Source: Bacteroidetes bacterium UBA7674 (GTDB lineage Bacteria; Bacteroidota; Bacteroidia; Chitinophagales; Chitinophagaceae). From it: a stretch of 64,000 bases of DNA. The stretch's first letter is position 1, and each line of letters starts with the position of its first letter. The translations under genes and the position numbers were made by a program. The stretch is from assembly GCA_002483105.1 (NCBI GenBank), contig DLHG01000004.1, positions 80,581 to 144,580 of the forward strand. The letters run 5' to 3'. Below are positions 1 to 10,400 of this stretch, one piece after another. The notes under the pieces were generated by a model. The model was not told where the DNA came from, searched no databases, and saw only the letters and a list, made by a program, of their open reading frames with translations.

Positions 1-43
1 CCGGGACCTTCTTCCTTTTATACATCGTTCTAATCAGAACATC

Positions 44-1192
44 CTATTTTAGCAATTCTGCAAGCATACTATGCAGGTCTTCTTCACGAAGGTCACGAGC
101 AATGATCTTGCCCTGGGGATCGAGGAGGAAGTTGGCCGGAATAGATTGTACTCCATATAGCCTTCCTGCGGCAGACTCCCAGCCTTTAAGGTCGCTGATG
201 TGTGTCCAGGTAAGCTTATCTTTTTCTATCGCCTGCATCCATTTGCTGCGGTCTTCGTCCAAAGAGATTCCTAAGACAGTAAAATTCTTGTCTTTGAATT
301 TGTTGTATGCTTCTACCACATTAGGGTTTTCCCTACGGCACGGACCGCACCATGAAGCCCAGAAATCAACCAAGACGTATTTGCCCTTGAAAGAAGAAAT
401 AGCTACCTGGGCGCCATCTGTAGAAGTAAGTGTGATGTCCGGAGCCATAGTACCAATAGCGGGGCCTGAAACCGCTTCTTCTTTCGCTTGCGCTTTCATC
501 ATTTCGTTGAATGCCTTCACGTATTCTTTAACTGCCTTTGACTTTGGAAACCTTCTCTCCACACCGCCCATGAATGCATTGATGTAGTCCATTTCAGCCG
601 CCGGGTTCAGCATTTGCACAGCAAACAGTGCGTTAGCTGCTGATGCTGTAGTGTCTGCATACTTTTCGATAAAACGTGTCATTTGAATGCTCTTCTCCTG
701 ATACTCATTCTGCGCCATTAGCGTCATACTGTCATTACCCCTTGCAGTCATGCTATCAATTACTATCTGGAGTGTATTCAAGTCGTTGAGGTAATTCCTG
801 AACGTATTGAGATATACTCTGAAACTTTCTGAAGCAACAGAACCTGAAACAGTATATTGCTCTATAGCATTCCAATCGGCAGCCACTTTTACCTGTCCTT
901 TTTCTATTGTCAGTAGAATGATCTTCCCACCAGTAAACCTTAACCTGTAACGCCCTTCTTCCGCTGCATTGCCATTCAGCTCAAAATGGCCTTTTGCATC
1001 GCTCATCGTAGAGTCAACAAGAATAAACTCCTTAGTTCCCAGTTCTTCCAATATCACCTGTTGCTCCGGCATATTGGTAATATCTCCGATAACGCTGAAA
1101 TTATTTCCCTTCTCCGAGCAGGAAGAGAAATAAACGAGCGTCAAAAGCAGTATTAGTATTTGTTTTATTTTCATCATAATATTATTTCGCAA
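44..1192 (-). CDS. TlpA-like thiol-disulfide oxidoreductase lipoprotein
   Basis: Envelope-anchored thioredoxin-fold protein that probably reduces or isomerises disulfides in exported proteins. The N-terminus is a lipoprotein signal with lipobox YFSSC (Cys25). Residues about 33-115 look like the DUF4369 domain often fused to TlpA-type thioredoxins, followed by a helical linker. The thioredoxin domain (about 245-382) carries the redox motif WCGPC (Cys282, Cys285) and the cis-proline loop SIPANFLL. Length (382) fits the Bacteroidota DUF4369-TlpA type. The start may be Met1, Met6 or Met7; Met7 leaves the most compact signal peptide. It stands alone 80 bases downstream of the HIT gene on the same strand. 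The family assignment is firm; the substrate is unknown. Confidence 0.9.
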   Translation of the reverse strand: MRNNIMMKIKQILILLLTLVYFSSCSEKGNNFSVIGDITNMPEQQVILEELGTKEFILVDSTMSDAKGHFELNGNAAEEGRYRLRFTGGKIILLTIEKGQVKVAADWNAIEQYTVSGSVASESFRVYLNTFRNYLNDLNTLQIVIDSMTARGNDSMTLMAQNEYQEKSIQMTRFIEKYADTTASAANALFAVQMLNPAAEMDYINAFMGGVERRFPKSKAVKEYVKAFNEMMKAQAKEEAVSGPAIGTMAPDITLTSTDGAQVAISSFKGKYVLVDFWASWCGPCRRENPNVVEAYNKFKDKNFTVLGISLDEDRSKWMQAIEKDKLTWTHISDLKGWESAAGRLYGVQSIPANFLLDPQGKIIARDLREEDLHSMLAELLK

Positions 1193-1272
1193 TGCAATTT
1201 AAGTGAAAAAGCCTACTTAAACCTCCATGATCTACTGAAGAGTTTAAACAGGCCATTGATCAAAATATAGTA

Positions 1273-1665
1273 TTACAGGTAACCGATTATCATACCTTGT
1301 ATATCTGCCAGCTCTTCGGGAGTGACAGTGAGTTTAGGACGTGTAAAGTCCAGGTCGTAGGCGCTATTGATAGGAACAAGATGCATATGAGCATGCGGAA
1401 TCTCCAGGCCAATCACACTAATACCACAACGTTTGCAATCGAATGCTTTTTCGATTGCACGCGCTATTGGTTTTGCGAATACCAACCATTGGGAAAGTAT
1501 CTGGTCTGAGTGGTCGAATATTTTATCAACCTCAGTCTTAGGCACTACCAGTACATGCCCTCTTACCAAAGGGAAGACATCGAGAAAGGCAATAAAATTA
1601 TCATTCTCCGCAATTTTACATGCGGGAATTTCACCACTGATTATTTTAGAAAAGATCGTAGCCAT
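1273..1665 (-). CDS. HIT family nucleotide hydrolase/transferase
   Basis: Histidine-triad protein that hydrolyses nucleoside phosphoramidates or related nucleotide conjugates in the cytosol. The signature HAHMHL is at residues 91-96 (His91, His93, His95, with His93 the expected nucleophile). The N-terminal region TIFSKIISGEIPACKI is the usual start of bacterial Hint-like proteins and helps fix the start codon. The 130-residue length is normal. The start lies five bases after the greA stop, so the two genes are probably co-transcribed, an arrangement I recall from other Bacteroidota. The physiological substrate cannot be told from sequence. Confidence 0.93.
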   Translation of the reverse strand: MATIFSKIISGEIPACKIAENDNFIAFLDVFPLVRGHVLVVPKTEVDKIFDHSDQILSQWLVFAKPIARAIEKAFDCKRCGISVIGLEIPHAHMHLVPINSAYDLDFTRPKLTVTPEELADIQGMIIGYL

Positions 1666-1670
1666 AAATT

Positions 1671-2144
1671 TTACAGGGAAATGCTTTCTATTTTGAATTT
1701 TAAAGTACCGTTAGGAACTATTATTTCAGCAATGTCACCCGGCACCTTACCCAACAGGCCTTTGCCTATAGGTGAGGTAACTGATATCTTGCCTGCTTTG
1801 AGGTCGGCCTCTGTTTCAGAAACTATCTGGTATTCCACTGCTTTTTTAGTGCCAAGGTTTGTGAGCTTTACTTTACTCATTATCGAAACCTTAGTATTAT
1901 CCAGGTCTTTCACATCTATAACACGAGCATTCATTATTGCTGTCTGTAAATGGGCCACTTTGGCCTCGTGTAGTCCCTGCGCTTCTTTAGCTGCATCATA
2001 CTCTGCATTTTCCTTAAGATCACCTTTTTCCCTGGCCTCAGCTATCTGGCGTGCAATCTCGGAGCGGCCTACGGTTTTAAGCTGGGTAAGTTCTTCTTTC
2101 ATTTGCTCCAGCGTCTCCTTACTTACATAATTCAAACCTGACAT
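1671..2144 (-). CDS. greA: transcription elongation factor GreA
   Basis: Binds the secondary channel of RNA polymerase and stimulates transcript cleavage so that backtracked complexes can resume. The 157-residue protein has the N-terminal coiled-coil (about 1-75) with the acidic tip ENAEYDAAKEAQ, and the C-terminal FKBP-like domain ending in the SPIGKGLLGK region typical of GreA. An upstream in-frame TTG at 2180 would add a hydrophobic stretch absent from the family, so the ATG at 2144 (MSGLNYVSKE) is chosen. It is followed after five bases by the HIT gene. A hairpin at 2181-2203 separates it from the upstream porV-like gene. Confidence 0.95.
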   Translation of the reverse strand: MSGLNYVSKETLEQMKEELTQLKTVGRSEIARQIAEAREKGDLKENAEYDAAKEAQGLHEAKVAHLQTAIMNARVIDVKDLDNTKVSIMSKVKLTNLGTKKAVEYQIVSETEADLKAGKISVTSPIGKGLLGKVPGDIAEIIVPNGTLKFKIESISL

Positions 2145-2167
2145 AGTAGTATAGTTTAGTAAAAACA

Positions 2168-2203
2168 AAAAAAAAGACAACGCCTCTGTGATGAACAGAA
2201 GCG
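2168..2203 (-). terminator. Rho-independent terminator after the PorV-like gene
   Basis: On the minus strand a nine-pair stem (CGCTTCTGT with ACAGAGGCG, one G-T pair) at 2203-2181 is followed by a long T-rich run through 2168. It ends the TonB receptor/secreted protein/PorV-like operon just before greA. Confidence 0.7.
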
Positions 2204-2248
2204 TCGCTATTGCAAAAATACTTGTTTTTTTTTTATTCCGTATGCAGT

Positions 2249-3358
2249 TTAGCTGCCGGATAGAGCTTTCTTAGTCTTTTTAGACGGTGTAGTATAGCGT
2301 ATAGAGAATACGTGAACTCCGTTAGCAGGGCGTTGTGTAGGCCTGTATGAATAGTCTAAACCAAGTGCACTACCGCTTTTGAATTTCTTCTGTATGGTAG
2401 CGCCTGCACTGAAACCTGTGTACATGGAAGTCGATTCAACACCACCAATACCTTTTTCCCAACGATAAGAACCGCGAAGCATGAAAATTTCCCTGAAAGC
2501 ATACTCCATTCCACCACCTAAATAGTCATTTAAAAACGAATTGGAAGTGAAATTACCCAATACAGTAAGCCTGTGGTATGGATCACTCTGATTTTCTTTC
2601 ATGCGATTTTCATCGAGATAGAAATCATAACCAAGACCTATAGAAAGGTAAGTTGGCATTTGGAATGGTTGGGTAGGTGTTTGCCTGTTCAACTGGTAAG
2701 CTGCATTATCAGGAGCCTCGGCGCTGAGCGAAAAACCTGAACCTGAGAATTTCATATTGGTACCTACATTGCGCAGGGTAATACCTAAATGGAAATTATC
2801 TTTTTTACCTGCGCTATATTGAATACCTGCTTCAAAAGCAGCACCGCTTGCGCGGGCATCTGCAATTTGCTCGGTCACATAAGTAACAGCAATACCGCCA
2901 CGAATAGAATTAGAGAACTCCTTAGCAAAACCAAGTTGAATGTTAAAAAACTGTGGTCTGAAAGTAGAACCGTTTCCTTCGGGATTTTCAAAATCGGTAA
3001 CGGTAATCTCTCCAAAGCCCATAGAGCTAATATTAAGACCTATAACACCTGTACTACCCAATTTCTGAGCAACACCGAGGTTACTTACGGCCACGTTTGT
3101 GCCGCTAAGGTAGCGTGAGTGTGCCACACCTATTTCAAAATTGTCAACACTGGCTAAGCCGCCAATATTGCATTTCATCGCCTCAAGACCTTTAACGGTA
3201 GCTGTGTTTTGCATAAATAGCCCCGTACTGGTACCCCATGGGTTAATGTTCAGCTCCGTAGCACCAGCCTGTCCAGTTCTGTCTTTATTTCCTGCGAAAG
3301 CCTGGAAGGACATACCTAACAAACAAACTAACGCTGCACCGGTAGATACTCTTTTCAT
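2249..3358 (-). CDS. PorV/PorQ-family outer membrane beta-barrel protein
   Basis: 369-residue outer membrane protein with a cleavable signal (residues 1-22, ending FQAFA). The body is Gly- and aromatic-rich with alternating strands, and begins with a GQAGATELNINPWG motif that I associate with PorV/PorQ-family (FadL-like) proteins of T9SS-containing bacteria. Canonical PorV is an outer membrane shuttle that carries cargo from the translocon to the attachment complex. This one closes an apparent operon behind a TonB receptor and a very large secreted protein, so I infer that it serves that cargo as a PorV paralogue and is not the main PorV. Signal and barrel are clear; the specific role is inference. 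Confidence 0.75.
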   Translation of the reverse strand: MKRVSTGAALVCLLGMSFQAFAGNKDRTGQAGATELNINPWGTSTGLFMQNTATVKGLEAMKCNIGGLASVDNFEIGVAHSRYLSGTNVAVSNLGVAQKLGSTGVIGLNISSMGFGEITVTDFENPEGNGSTFRPQFFNIQLGFAKEFSNSIRGGIAVTYVTEQIADARASGAAFEAGIQYSAGKKDNFHLGITLRNVGTNMKFSGSGFSLSAEAPDNAAYQLNRQTPTQPFQMPTYLSIGLGYDFYLDENRMKENQSDPYHRLTVLGNFTSNSFLNDYLGGGMEYAFREIFMLRGSYRWEKGIGGVESTSMYTGFSAGATIQKKFKSGSALGLDYSYRPTQRPANGVHVFSIRYTTPSKKTKKALSGS

Positions 3359-3386
3359 AAATAATTTTATAAAATAATTTATATAG

Positions 3387-3408
3387 AGGAGCTACTTACG
3401 TAGCTCCT
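3387..3408 (-). other. Hairpin between secreted protein and PorV-like gene
   Basis: Perfect inverted repeat AGGAGCTAC, four-base loop, GTAGCTCCT in the 59-base gap. On the minus strand it is followed by AT-rich sequence but no clean T-run. It may be a partial terminator or an mRNA-stabilising element setting different levels of the two products. Confidence 0.5.
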
Positions 3409-3417
3409 GTTCATTCC

Positions 3418-6400
3418 TTAATAACTTGTTACGTCAAGCGGACGCATGGCACCAAACCATTTCAATACTGTTTCGCCTATACCCTCAGCCTTAACATGTA
3501 TGAGATACATACCGCTCGCAACTGGTAAGCCTTTGGTATTACGTATATCCCAATCTATGTAAGAAGTATTAGCGTTATCTTTTGAAAGGCGACGAACCAG
3601 GGAACCATCCAGAGCATATATCTCAAGAGTAGCCTTAGAAGGCAGATTGATGATACGAACCCTTGTATCAAGGCGGTTCAGTTCATAACCAGTGTAGCCA
3701 TAATATGGATTGGGTACTGCATGTATCCTATCTAAAAGTGCATTCTTATCAGAACCGTCTGAAAGTTTCGTTGGCGCTATATCATCTGTGCTGAATGTAT
3801 AGTGTGGCAAACCATTGTTTGTATTAACGTAATTCATAGAATCACCGGTAACACTATACGGAGTTTTTACTCTCAGACGAATTCTAACATCCGTTGGAAT
3901 GATATTGTCTTTAAGAGGTAATAAGTTGTACCCCGGATTGAGCAATGGAATACCTGTCCACATAAACGTCTTAAATCCTGCTCTTGTACCGTTTGGTCCA
4001 AATTCGCCAATTGTAGAACCCAATAACTGTTTCAACCTTGCCCTGTTCCTATAAGGGACAGAAGACACGTAAACATAGTGTTTACCACCGAACAATGCTG
4101 ACGGGAAAGTTGGGTCAGGATAATAGTTAACCGTAGCAGATGTCGGGTTCCAGATCATATCTCTACCGTTTTCAGTATTCAGATAAGAATCTTCAGAAAA
4201 AGTGATACATAAGCGCTCACCCGTAGATTGGTTAATTGCATAACCCGGGAAATAAGACATACCTGTATCGCCGGGGATTTTTGAATACACTGCATTTCCG
4301 GAAGCGTCTACTTCGCCTGTCCATGAAGCATGACCACGAGGACGGAATTGTTTCACACCTCTTTCAGAAAGCTCTTTCTGATTCTGTGCTTCCAGAACGA
4401 CACACTCTGTCCATTTTGATTTGTCAGAGGTTATCACTATATCCACACTTTGTATATTAGAGATACCCTGCTGGTGCGCCAGCAATGTAAGAGCAAAGTT
4501 GTCGCACACTACGTTATTTAATAATGTAGATGTTACGAGACCATAAGGAGCCCAACTTTTTGCCATGAACTGGTTGTTAGGGAACATATTCTCATAAGCC
4601 TGCAAAGTATCGTATGCATTATCATTATAAGTACAACCATATGCAGGCGGAGGAGTTCCTCCGGTAACGAAGCCACCAGCTCTTATCCAATTACGTGCAT
4701 CCACACCTTCGGCATCAGGCAAGCCTGCAAGCCAAGGCTTATTGGGGTCTGCATAAGTTGCAGTTGATGTTAAATAACCATTATTCTCAGTTTGGTCATC
4801 ACCGGGCCTGTTAACCTGTTTGATGTTAACAGACAACCCATACTTTTCTAAGATCTGCTCATTAGGCCTCATTGAGAGAGGACCTTCGCTATAAACAGTA
4901 TCAATACCATCTTTCACAAGAACCCAGGTAGCTTCACCCGCTGCGAGTATGCTATCTGTGTAGTATGAACTTGATAATGTGTCTATTCTGTTTAGCGGGC
5001 CTTTCATAAATAGTTCCCATTTACCGCCAACCAATTTCACCGGATCAATAACTTTTATGTCCACCGGGCCTTGTCCTTGTTTGTAAACAATTTCTTTCAC
5101 ATGGTCACTGCTGGCTACAATGTTTGCTTCAGTTGCTTCATCTATCTGTGCAACATTCGCACCTGTACCTCTACCTTCAACCCTGTGTATTATTACACCA
5201 TCACCATAACCGGCGTTCACGACTGTACCCATATCACCGTTTGCGGGATTTGGCATAGCAAGAACAATAGGTATCGGTACGCCACCGGCAGCAGTACGGC
5301 TTTCCAGGTAGGCAATATCCTGAGTAGAGTCTGGCCTGTTCCTATCGAACGGCGCAAAATTGTTGTAGGCATATGCAACAGCAATGAAGTAGTAAGTTTT
5401 GTAGTTCACAAAACGTTTTTCATCCCCTTTAGCAAACTGGTCAATGTCTAACTCAAAACTGTGAGATATACCACTGTCAACACCCGTTATTTTTATCTGA
5501 TCTTGCCAGCTTGTGTCACTGATCCTTGTATCTTTTACGTGATTATCAATTCTTTTAATACCATTAGCGATATCACATTGGAATACCTGAGCTGCTTTAG
5601 TTGGATCAACCTCACCTGTTGCTGCATTATAAATATCAGCAGCCTGTATTTCTGAACTTTGTACCTGGAATACCCTGTAACCTTCAAACTTATAAAGAGA
5701 GTCCGGAGATTTAACCACCCTTGCAGCTTTGCTGGAAGGAACGCGATATTTAGCAGAATCCAGGTTATAGCCATATTGCTCACGGAAGTTGTTGCTTGAT
5801 GGATCGTTTATCATATAGAATATAAGCTTACGGTCCATCTCGCGTACCACGAGACGAGGGGCCTGAGGACCTTCAATAATCGCGAAGTTTGCGTCAAACA
5901 GTTCCTGAGCCATATCATCTGCAGTCCTGATCTTTGCAAAAGTAGCAGTAGGACAACCGCCTACGTCCGAAACCCAGATAGCACCGATAGTGATATCATT
6001 GGCAGCACCGGGTAACAATTTGAAAGGCCCACCTGAGTGAACGAAACGACGGTCACCTGCGGGGTTATTACATGCACACTCAGACCATGTATTCTTGTCA
6101 TTAGGTTCGCCCCAATACACATAATTAACGTCAGGACCAGGGCCATATGCCGTTACCGGAATACCAGGACCTTGGTAATCATAACGGAAATGCCTTCCAA
6201 TCCGGTTAGAACCGGTCATGTAGTAAAATACTTCTATTGCATTACCCGGATCACCGATAGGGCTGGAGGCATCATTATTAAAGTAAGTGAAGCTGGTCAT
6301 TCTCAGTTGCTCATAAATAATAGAGCCGTCCGGCTGAAACAACGGACGCTTAGGACCACGGAAAAAGTCAACACCAATCATAGGTACTGTATTGCCATAC

Positions 6401-7413
6401 TGTCCGGCAGCACCATTTCCATCTTCGCTCTTGGAATTGTATAGTATACCCAAACCACGAGCGGTATCGCAACCGATGTAGTCATCGAAAGCATTACCAA
6501 GATCTGCATCCGTCCAGGTACCCATATAGGTACTATCCATTGTAAGCGCACCCCGGTTAATGATACGATAGTTTACGAAAGTGGCATCATTAAGGAAATC
6601 TTTTGTAGAATAAGCAAAAGAACTGGTTTGGACTTCAAGTCCGATAGGATCAGATTTAGTTTGCCCCTTTATATTGCCCTTATCATTAAATACCCACCAG
6701 ATATATTGGTCACCGAAAATATCCGGATAGTCACCACCTAATGCATTGTATATTCCATTACCGTCCACGTCAACGTAAGGTGCGTATTCACGACCTGCCA
6801 CCATATAACTGGAAAGCCCTACATCACCATTGCCAGTTGCAGACGAGTTGCCGTATGCCGGCCATTGCATAATATCATCGTAAATAGGGTCAGAAACATC
6901 TCCACCTGTTTCTACAAGCTCTCTGAATTTATTTATATCCGACCTGTTTACTTTCCAAAAGCGATCCCATGCACTACAAGCAACGGCATCTACATTGTTT
7001 TGTTTATCCAAAGGACCAGGCCAATAGTCATTACCATCAGAACGATATAACTGTGCTGCCACTTTAAGCTGACCTTGCGCATCATACCCACCGATCCAGC
7101 ATGAACCGGCGAAGAGTGAGTTCTTTTGAGAACCTTTTGGCACTTCGTAGGAAGCCACCCCGGTACCTCTATCCCACCACATATCACCGCCTGCCATTAG
7201 TTTAGACCTGACATTATTGATATCAAGATCAATAGTGCCCTGTGCTTCTTTACAGTTGGCTGCACTTCTCAAGAGAGGGTTTGGCGTTGTCTTCGCGTTA
7301 TTTTTGATGGTAGGCAGTGCCGAGGCATTAAACCCCGCCAAACCTGCTATCGCTATAATCAACCCGACTTTTCTATTCAACCTAAACATGCTGACGATAT
7401 TTAAATATTTCAA
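3418..7413 (-). CDS. Large secreted surface protein with C-terminal sorting-like domain
   Basis: 1331-residue exported protein. A signal peptide covers about residues 1-32 (hydrophobic core GLIIAIAGLAGF); Met9 is an alternative start at 7389. The N-terminal part has GGDMWWDRG and FAGSCWIGGYDAQGQLKVA, recurring in a family of large Bacteroidota exported proteins I recognise but cannot name. The C-terminal about 90 residues start with VPNPYYGYTGYE and continue as a FlgD-like/T9SS-like Ig fold (LEIYALDGSLVRRLSKD, then SGMYLIHVKAEG). This fits export through T9SS, although the end differs from the canonical type A signal. It sits 12 bases after the TonB receptor and before a PorV-like gene. No catalytic motif was recognised. 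Confidence 0.75.
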   Translation of the reverse strand: MKYLNIVSMFRLNRKVGLIIAIAGLAGFNASALPTIKNNAKTTPNPLLRSAANCKEAQGTIDLDINNVRSKLMAGGDMWWDRGTGVASYEVPKGSQKNSLFAGSCWIGGYDAQGQLKVAAQLYRSDGNDYWPGPLDKQNNVDAVACSAWDRFWKVNRSDINKFRELVETGGDVSDPIYDDIMQWPAYGNSSATGNGDVGLSSYMVAGREYAPYVDVDGNGIYNALGGDYPDIFGDQYIWWVFNDKGNIKGQTKSDPIGLEVQTSSFAYSTKDFLNDATFVNYRIINRGALTMDSTYMGTWTDADLGNAFDDYIGCDTARGLGILYNSKSEDGNGAAGQYGNTVPMIGVDFFRGPKRPLFQPDGSIIYEQLRMTSFTYFNNDASSPIGDPGNAIEVFYYMTGSNRIGRHFRYDYQGPGIPVTAYGPGPDVNYVYWGEPNDKNTWSECACNNPAGDRRFVHSGGPFKLLPGAANDITIGAIWVSDVGGCPTATFAKIRTADDMAQELFDANFAIIEGPQAPRLVVREMDRKLIFYMINDPSSNNFREQYGYNLDSAKYRVPSSKAARVVKSPDSLYKFEGYRVFQVQSSEIQAADIYNAATGEVDPTKAAQVFQCDIANGIKRIDNHVKDTRISDTSWQDQIKITGVDSGISHSFELDIDQFAKGDEKRFVNYKTYYFIAVAYAYNNFAPFDRNRPDSTQDIAYLESRTAAGGVPIPIVLAMPNPANGDMGTVVNAGYGDGVIIHRVEGRGTGANVAQIDEATEANIVASSDHVKEIVYKQGQGPVDIKVIDPVKLVGGKWELFMKGPLNRIDTLSSSYYTDSILAAGEATWVLVKDGIDTVYSEGPLSMRPNEQILEKYGLSVNIKQVNRPGDDQTENNGYLTSTATYADPNKPWLAGLPDAEGVDARNWIRAGGFVTGGTPPPAYGCTYNDNAYDTLQAYENMFPNNQFMAKSWAPYGLVTSTLLNNVVCDNFALTLLAHQQGISNIQSVDIVITSDKSKWTECVVLEAQNQKELSERGVKQFRPRGHASWTGEVDASGNAVYSKIPGDTGMSYFPGYAINQSTGERLCITFSEDSYLNTENGRDMIWNPTSATVNYYPDPTFPSALFGGKHYVYVSSVPYRNRARLKQLLGSTIGEFGPNGTRAGFKTFMWTGIPLLNPGYNLLPLKDNIIPTDVRIRLRVKTPYSVTGDSMNYVNTNNGLPHYTFSTDDIAPTKLSDGSDKNALLDRIHAVPNPYYGYTGYELNRLDTRVRIINLPSKATLEIYALDGSLVRRLSKDNANTSYIDWDIRNTKGLPVASGMYLIHVKAEGIGETVLKWFGAMRPLDVTSY

Positions 7414-7425
7414 TTATTATTCTTA

Positions 7426-10400
7426 TTAGAAATTAAGACTCAAACCAAAATTTATCCTTCTTGGTAAATCAATATTACCTGGGTTCCTACGGCTCACAGA
7501 ATACAGATCGTAATATGATTGCTTATCAACCACAGTCTCCTGTTTCAATAGTCCTTGCGGAGATACCAGATATCCGTCATCTTCAGGACTTCCGGTAAAG
7601 CCATCCACATTGATCACGTTCATGGTATTTAAAACGTTATTAATGAACATGTACACATTCAGATATACTTGCTTCTTTCCTTTTACGATCTTGCCATCAT
7701 CATCTGTAGCTTTCTTGTAAGTAAGTGCGAAATCCTTATCTAATCTCAGATCTAGCAGATAACGCCAAGGTAAACGAGAACCGTTGATCTCACCTTTGAT
7801 GGTATTAGATACTGCTACAGGCTGTGCATAACGTGTATAAGGCGTTCCGCTTCTTGAAGTGAACAACACGTTGATACCCATATTCTGGAATGGATGTGCC
7901 TTGCCAACCATAGGACCTTCTTTTTCTAAGAAACGATAGTCAACACTTGCATTCACCATATGCCTTGAATCGAAACTCAGCGGTGCTACAATACGCAGGT
8001 TCGGAACTTGAGATTGAATTAATTGTGTAAGGAAACCTCCTGATGAACCAGGGCTGGAACCTGTACCGTCTACGAAAGAAAGCGTATAGTTCAGCTGCAT
8101 ACGCAGATTAGCTGTCCTGCGAAGATCATAGCTTAATTTAAACGCTTTGGTGGCCGAATAATCCCTGTTGTCTACGGAGAAATAAGTAATAGGATATGCA
8201 TATATATAAGGACGCAGTTGTATCTGGTCTTTACGCTCTTTATATGTACCCGACAATGAGATAACTGATGTTTTTGAGATCACTTGCGTAAAACCAAATT
8301 CATAATCAAAAGTTTTTTCGGGCTTCAGATTAGGATTATTCAGTGTAGGGCTACTGCTTTGTGTAAGGTACATATAGTCATAAGCAGTGGTAAATACATT
8401 ACCAATCGGCCTTTGTACAAGAATGTCGTAGTGCGCATAGAACATAGACTGATCATTGATCGGGAACTGGAATGCTATACGTGGAGAAAGGGTAGTTTGC
8501 GGTTTGTAATCTGTGAACGAACGAGTCGGATCAAAACCGTTATAACCATTAGTAGTCGTAGTATCCGTCATTAATATTTTACCCGCATTTGTAAGGTATG
8601 GTTGAGGATCACGTCCGCTTACTGCCCTCAAAGCACCAGGATCTTGTATAAATTGTCCATCTGCATTATACCAATCATCACCATTTCTATAACCAATGAT
8701 CTTAGGTGCAGAAGAAGCATTATTATCTACATACACTACATAGTCATTACCCATATTTGATGGGATGTTACCTCTCGCACCAAAATCATCAGTTGATTGA
8801 TCGCCAACCTTATATGTTTCATATAATGAATAAGGATCCTTCAACACCTTAGTGTTAAGGTCGTAACGGTCAACACGAAGACCAATATTAAAGTTGATGT
8901 CTTTAAACTTAAACCTGTCGAGAATATAACCCGCGATATAGTTAGGACGGTATGCACCTATTGACCGGGTGTAATTACCATTCGCATCCCTCTCAGTAAA
9001 ATAATCATTAAAATTCACCTGGCCTTTCTCCCTGTTACCGAGGTAATCATATCCGAAATAACCAACAAGAGGACTGGTTAAAGAATTTACCAATTCGTCT
9101 GCACTAAACATATCCATTGAGAAAGTGGACGGATCTAAAGCATCCACACCAATTATGTCCGTACCATTTGCCGGCAAGCCTAGCTTAGCTCTGAGGTTCT
9201 TATCGAAATTTGATTGTGCTTCTACATTAGCCACCCTTTCGAACATCATAGTATCAAAAACACCTGCGATAATAGTTCCGTTAGGATTGTTCAGAGGTGC
9301 ATACACCTGGTCTTTAGTATACTTCTGACCATTGATTATGTAGTAAGGATTGTCTGTATCCAAGCCAATATGCGTGTTTGTTAAACTGCGCATCACCTGC
9401 CATAAAGAGTTGGTACCACCGATGTTTGCATTCAGGGAATAAGACCTTTCAGTTGACTGTTGGTAATAAAGTCCAAACTCTATCGCATGCCTTTGCTTTT
9501 TGTTTCCTTTACCCAACACAAGGTCAAAAGAAGCATTAGCGCTGGCGGATATCTGGTCGTTATTGCTATAGCTATAGCCACCTAGTCTACTACCAATATT
9601 AGGATACAGATCATATACACTATTAGGGAAATCACCATTAGCTAAACCTCTCTGGCCGCGAAGCTCTGAAATAGTAGGAGGTAAAATACCCAGTTGATAG
9701 AACTGAGAGGTATAGTTAGCCAGAACTGGATTCAATTCAGCACGGTCGAAAGTATAGCTGGTAGGCGCATCGTAAGACACTAACTGCCACATACGTGAAC
9801 CGGTATTGGTATCCACATCATACAGATACCTTGATTCTGTATTCTGAGTGAATTTACCCAGGTAACCATAATTGAAGATATTTCTTCCGTGATCAGGATC
9901 TTCTGTTTTAGAGTAGTTCTTCTGGTAATCGGCTTGCAATGTATAGAACGCGTTCTGTACCCTGCTTTCTTTTGTGGTGGTGTCTTTAGGATTGAAGGGC
10001 TTGCTGAATCTTTGCGTGAAACGCAGATATCCCCTACCTTCAAAATTAGTACTCACCGGGATAGATTCCGGGGTAAACATGATCCTGTTATAAGAACCAC
10101 CGTTACCTAATGCACTACCTTTAGTATAGTTGAAGTTACCACCGGCAGTTACAGTGATATTATCGTCCAGTTGGAAGTCAAGTTTTGCGAATGCACGTCC
10201 TTCGAATATAGCAGCATTCGGCATTTGCTTTACAGTCACCATGTCATCCTTAGTAACAAACTCCGTAGAGTAGTTGTAAACAGGAGTACCAACAGTATTG
10301 GGTGACAACATAAGTGGTGTCTGTGCCAATTGTTCGCGCACCTCGTCTTTTACTACATAGTTATCATAGAATGAAGGCAGCCTATTTTTATCGTACCATG

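Noticed and set aside
1510..2130. 206-codon plus-strand frame over HIT/greA
   Set aside because: Shadow of two well-supported minus-strand genes.
2213..2220. TATTTTTG on the minus strand as a greA promoter
   Set aside because: It lies upstream of the terminator hairpin and has no TTG at the right distance, so a transcript from it would be terminated before greA.
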